Positions 54,878 through 62,674 of a stretch of DNA of 64,000 nucleotides are shown here, in pieces. Positions within the stretch are counted from its first letter, which is position 1. Each line of letters begins with the position of its first letter. The position numbers and the translations under genes are program-made. The stretch comes from Gammaproteobacteria bacterium. GTDB taxonomy: Bacteria; Pseudomonadota; Gammaproteobacteria; DSM-16500. The notes below the pieces were generated by a model. It was not told the origin of the DNA. It made no database searches and was given only the letters and a program-made list of their open reading frames with translations. The stretch spans positions 1 to 64,000 of the forward strand of contig JAJPJH010000028.1 of assembly GCA_021324335.1 (NCBI GenBank). Direction: 5' to 3'.

Positions 54878-56263
54878 GTGAATGAGAAGTACAGAAAACT
54901 ATTAATGATAAAAAATATTATTCTCTATCCCTACACAAAAAAATGCCTCGTAGTACTAGCACTCTTTTTAGTAGGAATAATAGTGCTTACGGTAAGAAAT
55001 CCCGATCCTCTCGTTAATCCAGCTTTATTTGCCGAAGATGGAAAATGGACTGGCCTTGGCTTGTCTTATGGTTGGCTGCATACAATGTTTCATACCAGGA
55101 CAGATTATTTCACAGTAGGAAATATTTTACTTCTATTTCTCGCGACTAAATTAAGTTGCTTATTGTCCGGCAATCCTCTTTCTTTATTACCCCAATCAGT
55201 TGCTATTGTTTCTTACGCTTTTTTTTCCGGTGTTGCAACTACTGCTTTTTTGATTACAAAAGAATCTTTGCCTCTTATCTCAAGAATAATATTATTCATA
55301 CTACTATTACTCCTTCCACTCGGCATGGATGTAAATGAAATTATAGGAAGGCTATTACAAATTGGATATTACATTCCTTTTATAAGTGTTTTTTTGTTTT
55401 ACACCCGCGAAAATGGTACCTCATTCTATAAAAAATTAGCTATTGATTTAAGCCTATTAGTATGCACCCTGACTAATCCCGTGATTTTAAGTTCAATATT
55501 TTTATATGTGAGCTGGGATTTTTTAAAAGATAGGCGCTGGACGCGATGGATAGAAAAAAACTGGACACTCATTCTGCCTGCCATTTTCCTTAGCATCTTA
55601 CTCCTACCTACTGTAAAAAACGGAGGTTCATTACCGAAAGGTTTCCAAGAAAATAATTTTATTGAAGCTATTATTGGAAGAGCAATTACTTACCCCTTTA
55701 TTTTCCCTTGGTATCACCATCTTCATAATGCTAGCGCTCTCTTCTCTGCGCTCATTTTTGTTATTATTTTAGTGGTTGCTTATAGGCTCTCTAAAAATAA
55801 AAAAACAAATCGCCTTATCTTATTTTCCTTGGCAACTTTTATCCTTTATGATGCAGCAACCATTATTATGCGTTCTGGTGTAACTATCGTATTATCTCAT
55901 TATCATACTACTGTTCCTGATCGATATTTCATGGGATTGAATGTATTAGTTATATTTTTAGTGATTATTTCATTATCTCAATTTATTCGATCCAACATTC
56001 CTCTATTAAAATATTTGGGATATACCCTTCTAAGTTCTATTTTAATAGTTTATTTTTCCCATCTATCTATGTTATTTGAAATACATAAACCGCTTTTTCT
56101 TGTCAAAACAGGCCCTTCTTTTGCAGAGCAACTTTGTTTTAGCCATGAATTATCTAATAGTAATTTATCGCAAGTAGAGATTTATCCTAGCGATGGGAAA
56201 TGGTTTTTAACTACCCCCACTTCTTATATTGATAAATCCAAATGTCCAGCAAAGATATCCTAA
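54878..56263 (+). CDS. GT-C-like polytopic membrane protein, paralogue 1
   Basis: A 461-residue protein with about ten to eleven helices. The first loop holds VRNPDPLVNPALFAEDGKWTGLGLSYGW, with E53-D54 after helix 1, the place of the catalytic acidic residues in GT-C glycosyltransferases. The C-terminal soluble end has LCFSHELSNSNLSQVEIYPSDGKWFL. Extensive similarity to the protein at 61111 (LSYGW, LLSGN, LLPQ, IAIVSYAF, IIGRL-QIGYY, FPWYHHLHNA). GTG start with AAGG seven bases upstream. The likely role is transfer of a lipid-linked sugar to a surface glycan (inference). Confidence 0.82.
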   Translation: MNEKYRKLLMIKNIILYPYTKKCLVVLALFLVGIIVLTVRNPDPLVNPALFAEDGKWTGLGLSYGWLHTMFHTRTDYFTVGNILLLFLATKLSCLLSGNPLSLLPQSVAIVSYAFFSGVATTAFLITKESLPLISRIILFILLLLLPLGMDVNEIIGRLLQIGYYIPFISVFLFYTRENGTSFYKKLAIDLSLLVCTLTNPVILSSIFLYVSWDFLKDRRWTRWIEKNWTLILPAIFLSILLLPTVKNGGSLPKGFQENNFIEAIIGRAITYPFIFPWYHHLHNASALFSALIFVIILVVAYRLSKNKKTNRLILFSLATFILYDAATIIMRSGVTIVLSHYHTTVPDRYFMGLNVLVIFLVIISLSQFIRSNIPLLKYLGYTLLSSILIVYFSHLSMLFEIHKPLFLVKTGPSFAEQLCFSHELSNSNLSQVEIYPSDGKWFLTTPTSYIDKSKCPAKIS

Positions 56264-56343
56264 TAAGGTAAGTTTTAGATATTTATATCAAATATATTGA
56301 TCTAAAATTATATAGTTTCATCCTCCCTCTTTGGAGTCCGTTT

Positions 56344-56361
56344 TCCGTATTTAAGTACGGT
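56344..56361. promoter_or_regulatory. TACCGTA-type palindrome, copy 4
   Basis: TCCGTA-TTTAAG-TACGGT, one mismatch at the outer base pair. It sits 81 bases after the GT-C-like gene and 180 bases before the GT2 operon. TACAAT or AATAAT (-10-like) lies about 18–21 bases to the right. Confidence 0.58.
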
Positions 56362-56428
56362 ATTTTATAGCTAACCTCTACAATAATGAGAAGCTTTTTT
56401 CATCCTAACAATCCTCATATATACGCGC

Positions 56429-56520
56429 TTAATACTATAGATGGCTCAGGGGGCGATATTTATATTGACACTTCAGCCGATAAAAAACTAGAATATGGCT
56501 AAATTTTACACTATAAAACA
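56429..56520 (+). pseudogene. Degenerate gene tail, copy R2
   Basis: Reads LNTIDGSGGDIYIDTSADKKLEYG and a stop, then ILHYKTER. Nucleotides 56441–56518 match copy R1 at roughly four of five positions. It lies in the 277-base gap before the GT2 operon. Together with R1 it shows that the DNA in front of the GT-C gene and in front of the GT2 operon derives from one duplicated segment. Confidence 0.6.
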
Positions 56521-56540
56521 GAACGAGTGAGGTTTCCTTC

Positions 56541-57548
56541 ATGGGCGCTCCTAAGCAGGATTCAGCGGTTTTTTTTCCTTTCTTTTTATCTATTGTCATG
56601 GTAGTACGCAACCAAGCTACTCACCTTGAAAAAATACTCTCGGAAACCCTCTCTATTCTTTCCCCTTCTGTTAAAGATTACGAATTAATCATTATAGACA
56701 ATGCTTCGACTGATGAAAGCATTACTCTTCTAAAAAAACTTACTGGCGAAAAAGGGTTCCCTAATTTACAAGTATACGCTTTAACGAAAGAAGTGGATGC
56801 CGACACGGCCGCTTGGGTGGGGTTAGAAAATGCATTAGGCGATTTTACTGCTGTCATTGACCCATTAATAGATGACATCCATTTTCTACCTACTATGTTG
56901 GAAAAAGCCATCAATGGCGCAGATGTTGTTTTTGCTACCAATGAACAAAGACCCAAGCAATCCTTTGCTTATCAAAGTGCCCTCGCTATATTTGTTTTAC
57001 TCTATAAATGGTTTAACGGCATTCATTTAGCCAAAGATGCTCCCCAGTATCGTGTTTTAAGCAAGCGTGTGATTAATTTTATTCTTAAGCATCCTCAACC
57101 TACTTTAACTTATCGACACCTCCCTGCAAGCGCAGGTTTTGCACGTATCAATCTTACTTACAAAATCGAACCTAAACTTCCTTCAAAAAAACGTCTTGGC
57201 GACAGCATTGATCGCGGCATGCGATTACTCGTTTCAACCACTCGTCTTCCTATGAGACTTGTCACCTGGTTATCTCTATTCGGCACTATTGCCAACCTGT
57301 TTTATTCAGCTTATGTTATTGCCATTGGTTTTTTTAAAATGCATGTGGCATCCGGTTGGATTAGTCTTTCGTTGCAACAATCCGGAATGTTCTTTCTCAT
57401 CTCGCTCGTTTTATTCGTACTCAGCGAATACATTCTTCATATGACAAGCTTATCGAGCGAAGGGCCTCAATACCATATTGGTCAAGAATTTACGAGTGCG
57501 CGCATGATTCGTCGTGAAAAACTCAATATTGAAGAAGTTTCACAATGA
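56541..57548 (+). CDS. GT2 glycosyltransferase with C-terminal membrane helices (GtrB-like)
   Basis: A 335-residue GT-A enzyme. SIVMVVRNQATHLEKIL and YELIIIDNASTDESITLLKKL form the nucleotide-sugar site, and the acidic VIDPLIDD takes the place of the metal-binding DxD. Two C-terminal hydrophobic helices (LVTWLSLFGTIANLFYSAYVIAIGFF; SGMFFLISLVLFVLSEYIL) follow an amphipathic RLGDSIDRGMRLLVS segment. This is the layout of GtrB/DPM-like enzymes that load a sugar onto undecaprenyl phosphate. GAGG eight bases upstream supports the start. It overlaps the next gene by ATGA. Confidence 0.88.
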   Translation: MGAPKQDSAVFFPFFLSIVMVVRNQATHLEKILSETLSILSPSVKDYELIIIDNASTDESITLLKKLTGEKGFPNLQVYALTKEVDADTAAWVGLENALGDFTAVIDPLIDDIHFLPTMLEKAINGADVVFATNEQRPKQSFAYQSALAIFVLLYKWFNGIHLAKDAPQYRVLSKRVINFILKHPQPTLTYRHLPASAGFARINLTYKIEPKLPSKKRLGDSIDRGMRLLVSTTRLPMRLVTWLSLFGTIANLFYSAYVIAIGFFKMHVASGWISLSLQQSGMFFLISLVLFVLSEYILHMTSLSSEGPQYHIGQEFTSARMIRREKLNIEEVSQ

Positions 57549-58684
57549 CTGCAAATAGGCTTCCATCATATGAGGCTATTATTATCGGCGGTGGCTTTTA
57601 TGGCGCCGCGATTGCTACTTATTTAGCTTCCAAACGTGGCTTAAAGCATATTATATTGATTGAGCGGGAACCTAGCCTTCTTGCACGTGCTTCCTATCAC
57701 AACCAAGCGCGCGTGCATAACGGTTACCACTATCCACAAAGCTTCACCACTGCTTATCGCAGCCGAGTAAACTTACCACGTTTTATCCAAGATTGGCCCA
57801 ATGCTATTAAAAAAGATTTTACTAAGCTCTATGGCATAGCCCGTCGTAATTCAAAAGTAACAAGCCATCAATTTCAACGTTTCTGCAAAGAAATTGGTGC
57901 AAAAATTCAACTAGCCAACCCTTCATTGCGCGTTTTATTCGAACCACGCCTCATTGAAGAAGTATTTCTGGTTGAAGAATATGCTTTCGATGCCAGTAAA
58001 TTAGCAAATTGGGCAAAGAATGAATTGCAAGCATGGGGTGTTGAAATTCGTCTGCGGACGGAAGTAATTAATATTTCAAAAGGACAACACGATACACTGA
58101 AAATTACCATGCAGTCCCCACATGGCGAGGTAGAATCATTGACTAGCCGATATATTTTTAATTGCACTTATAGCGGCCTTAATCAATTTAATGGCGATTT
58201 TCCTGGTACACATGCTGGTCTAAAACATGAAATCGCAGAGATGGCTCTTATCCAAGTTCCCCCTGTTCTTCAAGGCTTAGGAATTACCATTATGGATGGT
58301 CCTTTTTTCTCTATGATGCCCTTCCCTGCACGCCAATTGCATACCCTTTCTCATGTGCGGTACACACCCCATCTTCACTGGATTGATCAGCAAGGCATTA
58401 ATCCTTATCAAAAATTGAATGAATACTCCCGCAACACTCGCATTGATCGTATGTTGAGAGATGTGGCGCGTTATTTACCAGCTATCCGTGAGGCTAACTA
58501 TGTCGATTCATTATTCGAAATTAAAACTGTTTTAACAAAAAATGAAAAAGACGATGGACGGCCTATTTTATTCGAAAAACATTTGGAGTTACCTGGTTGT
58601 TATTCCATCCTAGGCGGGAAAATTGACAATATCTACGATGTTCTTGAAAAACTTGATACTGAATACTTTGGGAGTCAATCATGA
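57545..58684 (+). CDS. FAD-dependent oxidoreductase (DAO-like)
   Basis: A 379-residue flavoenzyme. The dinucleotide-binding fold is at residues 9–24 (YEAIIIGGGFYGAAIA), followed by IERE closing the Rossmann unit. HNQARVHNGYHYPQSFTTAYRS is a distinctive conserved block. FDASKLANWAKNELQAWGVEIRL and the C-terminal GCYSILGGKIDNIYDVLE complete the fold. It probably oxidises a hydroxyl or amino group on a sugar or small acid; the substrate is unknown. Four-base overlaps on both sides place it in the middle of the glycan operon. Confidence 0.85.
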   Translation: MTANRLPSYEAIIIGGGFYGAAIATYLASKRGLKHIILIEREPSLLARASYHNQARVHNGYHYPQSFTTAYRSRVNLPRFIQDWPNAIKKDFTKLYGIARRNSKVTSHQFQRFCKEIGAKIQLANPSLRVLFEPRLIEEVFLVEEYAFDASKLANWAKNELQAWGVEIRLRTEVINISKGQHDTLKITMQSPHGEVESLTSRYIFNCTYSGLNQFNGDFPGTHAGLKHEIAEMALIQVPPVLQGLGITIMDGPFFSMMPFPARQLHTLSHVRYTPHLHWIDQQGINPYQKLNEYSRNTRIDRMLRDVARYLPAIREANYVDSLFEIKTVLTKNEKDDGRPILFEKHLELPGCYSILGGKIDNIYDVLEKLDTEYFGSQS

Positions 58685-59472
58685 CTGATGCACTCATTGG
58701 TTTTACTGGTTATGTTGGAACTACATTACAGAAACAGCGACATTTTGGAGCACTTTATCGGTCTACTAATATTGCTGATATCAATGGCCAATCTTTCGAT
58801 CTGGTTATCTGCGCAGGCGCACCTGCTCAAAAATGGCTTGCAAACCGGGAACCTGAAGCAGACCGGCTAAAAATTGAAGGCTTAATTTCTCATCTGAAAA
58901 GCATAACTTGCAAAACATTTGTGTTAATTAGTACGGTGGATGTATTTAAAAATCCCCTTGGTGTTGATGAAGATACGAGCATTGAAGAAACAGATCTTCA
59001 TCCTTATGGGCTACATCGACATTTACTAGAAAAATTTGTTGAAAGCTATTTTGCGAATCATTTAATCGTCCGCCTGCCAGGATTAGTCGGTCCAGGCCTT
59101 AGGAAGAATGTTATTTTCGACTTTCTAAATCAGAATAATCTACATGCGATTGATAGTCGTGGTATTTTTCAATTTTATCCCATGGTTAATCTCTGGCATG
59201 ATATCCAAACAACACTAAAAGCTAATTTAAAATTAATCCATCTTACGGCTGCACCTATCAGTGTAGCTGACATCTCATCGCAAGGTTTTAGTAAACCCTT
59301 TGAACAATCGCTTGGTAACTCTCCGAGTCAATATGACATGCGCACACGTTATGCCCACCTTTTTGGGGTAACTGGTTTTTATCAATATAGTCAGCGTGAG
59401 ACGATTCAAGCTGTGCGCGCTTATGCGCAATCTGAGCCACTGACACTCAACACATCAGGAGCAACTAAATGA
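58681..59472 (+). CDS. NAD(P)-dependent sugar epimerase/reductase-like protein
   Basis: A 263-residue extended-SDR-like protein. GFTGYVGTTL (7–16) is the nucleotide-binding GxxGxxG; VLISTVDVF, then DLHPYGLHRHLLEKFV, stands where YxxxK normally occurs, so the catalytic lysine is replaced by arginine (Y109, R113). IVRLPGLVGPGLRKNVIFDFL and FQFYPMVNLWHDI follow the RmlD-like pattern. It may bind or reduce a nucleotide sugar made in the same operon. ATGA overlaps on both sides. Confidence 0.8.
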   Translation: MTDALIGFTGYVGTTLQKQRHFGALYRSTNIADINGQSFDLVICAGAPAQKWLANREPEADRLKIEGLISHLKSITCKTFVLISTVDVFKNPLGVDEDTSIEETDLHPYGLHRHLLEKFVESYFANHLIVRLPGLVGPGLRKNVIFDFLNQNNLHAIDSRGIFQFYPMVNLWHDIQTTLKANLKLIHLTAAPISVADISSQGFSKPFEQSLGNSPSQYDMRTRYAHLFGVTGFYQYSQRETIQAVRAYAQSEPLTLNTSGATK

Positions 59473-60299
59473 GATTAGCCATTTCTAATATTGCATGGGA
59501 TACTCCTGAAGATGTAATAGTAGCGAATTTATTAAAACACTACGCTATCGATGCCATTGATATTGCGCCTGGAAAATATTTTTCTGAACCGCGTAAAGCA
59601 ACGGATAAGCAAATTAATTGTGTTAAAAACTGGTGGGCAGAACACGGTATTGAAATAACCGGTATGCAATCATTACTTTTTGGTACCAGTGGATTAAATA
59701 TGTTTGGCTCCCCTACTGCACAGGAAAATATGCTTTCGCACTTAGAAGCAATATGCCGCATCGGGGCATCTTTGGGAGCAACCCGTCTCGTGTTTGGGTC
59801 ACCAAAAAATCGGGATCGTGGCATACTCAATGAAACAGAAACACGAGAAATCGCTACTAATTTTTTTCAAAAGTGGGGAGAGCTTGCTCAATCGTATGAC
59901 GTGATTATTTGCCTCGAACCTAATCCTGCTTGTTATGGTGCTAACTTCATGTTAACAAGTATAGAAACTGCCAAGATAGTATCCGAGGTCGCTCATCCTG
60001 CTATTAAGATGCAACTTGATACGGGAGCAATTACTATCAATGGTGAAGATCCTGATACCGTATTAAAACAGTATGCTGCCCTCATTGGGCATATTCACGC
60101 GAGCGAACCGAATTTATTACCTTTAGGCAAAGGACATACCAATCACGCAGCAATGGCAAATAGCATACATAGGTATTTACCACAGCACATTGTTTCCATT
60201 GAAATGATTAGGGAAAAAGATATGGATCCTATCAAAGCGATTGAACAAGCCTTAGAAATTGCAGTTCATCACTATCGTCCGGGAGAAAAAAATAAATGA
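59469..60299 (+). CDS. Sugar-phosphate isomerase/epimerase (xylose-isomerase-like TIM barrel)
   Basis: A 276-residue AP-endonuclease-2-type TIM barrel. Likely metal ligands are E150 (CLEPN), D184 (QLDTGA), H210 (GHIHASE) and E245 (SIEMI), the usual set for this superfamily. ATRLVFGSPKNRDRG is a conserved barrel-strand block. It should interconvert keto- and aldo- or epimeric sugars feeding the operon's glycan. Overlaps by ATGA with its neighbours. Confidence 0.87.
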   Translation: MRLAISNIAWDTPEDVIVANLLKHYAIDAIDIAPGKYFSEPRKATDKQINCVKNWWAEHGIEITGMQSLLFGTSGLNMFGSPTAQENMLSHLEAICRIGASLGATRLVFGSPKNRDRGILNETETREIATNFFQKWGELAQSYDVIICLEPNPACYGANFMLTSIETAKIVSEVAHPAIKMQLDTGAITINGEDPDTVLKQYAALIGHIHASEPNLLPLGKGHTNHAAMANSIHRYLPQHIVSIEMIREKDMDPIKAIEQALEIAVHHYRPGEKNK

Positions 60300-61114
60300 C
60301 GATGCCTATTTCTTCTGCAGAACGAGCAACCTGGCAAGTCCCTACATTTGAAATACCCTTGTGGCTAGGTCGTCAATATGCTTTCTGTGTCATCATTCCC
60401 GTTATCAACGAAGGAGAACGCATACAGCATCTTCTCAATCGAATGGCTCAGCTTAATATAAATGAAATGGCTGACATCATTATTGTCGATGGCGGAAGTA
60501 AAGACGACTCTTTAGCACTTTCTTTCCTTAACGAAAAAAAAGTGCGTGGTTTGTTAGTCAAAACAGGCTGTGGAAAGCTAAGCGCACAATTACGCTGTGG
60601 TTATGCTTTTGCGTTAGATCAGGGTTATGAAGGAATTATTACTATCGATGGTAATGATAAAGATGATCCAAAATCTATTCCTCAATTTATTACAGCCTTG
60701 CAACAAGGAGTGGATTTTGTACAAGCTTCACGTTTTATTGAAGGAGGGGTAGCTGAAAATACGCCAAGATTACGAGATATGGCTATTCGATTCATTCATG
60801 CTCCTTTATTACGCTTCGCGTCCGGTTTTCATTGGACGGATACGACGCAAGGTTTTCGGGCATACAGTCGAAAGATGTTAGTAGATCCGGCTATTGCACC
60901 GTTTCGTCATATCTTTATGACATATGAATTATTGGCTTATCTTTCTTATCGTGCTCCTAAATTAAGCTATCGTTGCCTCGAACTACCGACAGTCAGACGC
61001 TATCCTGCAGGCAAGATACCTACAAAAATTAGTAGTGTGCGAGGAAATTTAGCGGTATTAAAAATACTTTTTAAAGCTTGCTTAGGAAAATACAATCCGG
61101 AGAATTCACAATGA
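60296..61114 (+). CDS. GT2 glycosyltransferase (DPM1-like)
   Basis: A 272-residue GT-A enzyme without C-terminal membrane anchor. FCVIIPVINEGERIQHLLNRM and IIIVDGGSKDDSLALSF form the nucleotide site, ITIDGNDKDDP is the DxD-like metal site, and FVQASRFIEGG and TDTTQGFRAYSRKML are typical of dolichyl-/polyprenyl-phosphate sugar synthases. It likely makes a lipid-linked sugar for the downstream membrane enzyme. It overlaps the membrane-protein gene by ATGA. Confidence 0.9.
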   Translation: MTMPISSAERATWQVPTFEIPLWLGRQYAFCVIIPVINEGERIQHLLNRMAQLNINEMADIIIVDGGSKDDSLALSFLNEKKVRGLLVKTGCGKLSAQLRCGYAFALDQGYEGIITIDGNDKDDPKSIPQFITALQQGVDFVQASRFIEGGVAENTPRLRDMAIRFIHAPLLRFASGFHWTDTTQGFRAYSRKMLVDPAIAPFRHIFMTYELLAYLSYRAPKLSYRCLELPTVRRYPAGKIPTKISSVRGNLAVLKILFKACLGKYNPENSQ

Positions 61115-62478
61115 TAAAAGATATACTAAGGCGCCCATCCATAAAATACCTTTTAATAATATTCCCCCTTTTTTTATTAGGCATAGGGTTGCTTGCCTTA
61201 AGGAATCCTGATCCGCTAAGAAACCCCGTTTTATTTTGTGAAGATGGGAGCTGGCCTGGGCTTGGTTTATCTTATGGCTGGTCATATGCCTTACTTCATA
61301 CACGAGGCGATTATTACACCATGGGAAATGTACTGCTTTTATTTATAGCAGTCAAACTAAGTTGGTTGTTATCAGGGAATGTTTTTAATTTACTTCCGCA
61401 AACCATTGCTATCGTCTCTTATGCATTTTATTCAAGCATGGCAACCGCTGCATTTATAGTAACGAAAAAAGTTTTACCAAATAAATTGAGAATAGTTTTA
61501 TTTCTTTTATTTCTTCTTATTCCCCTTGGAAAAAATGAAAATCAAATTATTGGTAGATTGCCGCAAATTGGCTACTATATGCCGATTATCACTATTTTTT
61601 TACTTTATATACGTGAAAATGGCGTTTCTTTATGTAAAAGATTAGCGATTGATTTTGGTTTACTGTTATGCGCCGCAACTAATCCTATGATTTTAGGTTT
61701 AGCCTTTGTATATGTATGTTGGGATTTTTTTAGAAATCGCTTTACTAACTGGGTGAAAAAAAATTGGACGATCATCATTCCATTTCTAATTCTTAGTATC
61801 TTTCTTATACCCACCATGGCTAACTATTCTCGCGTCCCTTATGATAAAAGTAATTTAATCGAGGCAGCCATTGGTAGATCAATTGTTTATCCATTTCTTT
61901 TCCCTTGGTATCACCATCTCCATAATGCTGAGGTATTAGTATTCACAGTAATGCTTATTATTTTTATAGCAGTCGCTTATACTTTACCTAAAGATATAGC
62001 ATCCAAACGCCTCCTCTTATTTTCGATTGTTACATATATTATTTACAATACTGCTCTTATTATTACACGGCCCATGTTAACCACAATAAAGGTCTCTCAT
62101 TATAAATCCTTCGATTTTGCTCTCGATAGATATTATACGGGTTTAAATGCACTGATTATTTTTATAACTATAATCTCAATCTATCAATTCATCCGCTCTA
62201 ATAAAACTGCATTTAAATATGTTGGATGGATTATTCTTTCATCTATTTTAATAATTTATATTTCACATTTATCCGCTATATTTGAAATACGTCAAACCCG
62301 TTTCCCGATTAGAACAGGACTTTATTTTTCTGACCAACTTTGTCTTGCTAAAGAATTACCGGGGGGCAAATTAGCAAAAGTTCAAGTCAATCCTGAAGAT
62401 GGGCTGTGGAATTTGATTACGCCTATTCAATATATTGATAAATCCCGATGTAGTAATAACTCCCAACCTAAAATTTAG
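61111..62478 (+). CDS. GT-C-like polytopic membrane protein, paralogue 2
   Basis: A 455-residue paralogue of the protein at 54878, with ten to eleven helices. It has the acidic loop LRNPDPLRNPVLFCEDGSWPGLGLSYGW (E44-D45) and the shared FPWYHHLHNAE block, and it ends with LCLAKELPGGKLAKVQVNPEDGLWNL. The ATG at 61111 has GGAG upstream and forms an ATGA overlap with the GT2 stop. A longer frame from 61078 only overlaps that gene. It is probably the transferase using the lipid-linked sugar made by the preceding enzyme. Confidence 0.84.
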   Translation: MIKDILRRPSIKYLLIIFPLFLLGIGLLALRNPDPLRNPVLFCEDGSWPGLGLSYGWSYALLHTRGDYYTMGNVLLLFIAVKLSWLLSGNVFNLLPQTIAIVSYAFYSSMATAAFIVTKKVLPNKLRIVLFLLFLLIPLGKNENQIIGRLPQIGYYMPIITIFLLYIRENGVSLCKRLAIDFGLLLCAATNPMILGLAFVYVCWDFFRNRFTNWVKKNWTIIIPFLILSIFLIPTMANYSRVPYDKSNLIEAAIGRSIVYPFLFPWYHHLHNAEVLVFTVMLIIFIAVAYTLPKDIASKRLLLFSIVTYIIYNTALIITRPMLTTIKVSHYKSFDFALDRYYTGLNALIIFITIISIYQFIRSNKTAFKYVGWIILSSILIIYISHLSAIFEIRQTRFPIRTGLYFSDQLCLAKELPGGKLAKVQVNPEDGLWNLITPIQYIDKSRCSNNSQPKI

Positions 62479-62549
62479 CGCCCCACCACATTGGCATAGC
62501 TCCTTCATATTGCCTAGTCATGTGGGCTGGGCAATAACCTCTGTCCTAT

Positions 62550-62567
62550 ACCGTATTTTATTACGGT
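62550..62567. promoter_or_regulatory. TACCGTA-type palindrome, copy 5
   Basis: ACCGTA-TTTTAT-TACGGT, a perfect dyad between the glycan operon and the acyltransferase gene. No T-run follows it (AACTATC), so this copy is a poor terminator. It is 108 bases before the acyltransferase ATG, with an AT-rich AATAAT about 16 bases to its right. Confidence 0.62.
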
Positions 62568-62595
62568 AACTATCATTAGCTAAATAATGTACACT

Positions 62596-62624
62596 CCTCT
62601 CGCTAGAGGGTCTATTTAATAGAC
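62596..62624. promoter_or_regulatory. Two adjacent dyads in acyltransferase leader
   Basis: CCTCT-CGCT-AGAGG (62596–62609) is directly followed by GTCTATT-T-AATAGAC (62610–62624). They lie 50–80 bases before the acyltransferase start and could be operators or leader hairpins. Confidence 0.4.
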
Positions 62625-62674
62625 AAAATTTACAAATTTGATTATTTTATTTTTATAGAAAACTAGTTACTCAA

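Noticed and set aside
48807-62567. CRISPR or mobile-element interpretation of the five palindromes
   Set aside because: The copies are kilobases apart, only 18 bp long, with no regular spacers, no cas genes and no transposase.
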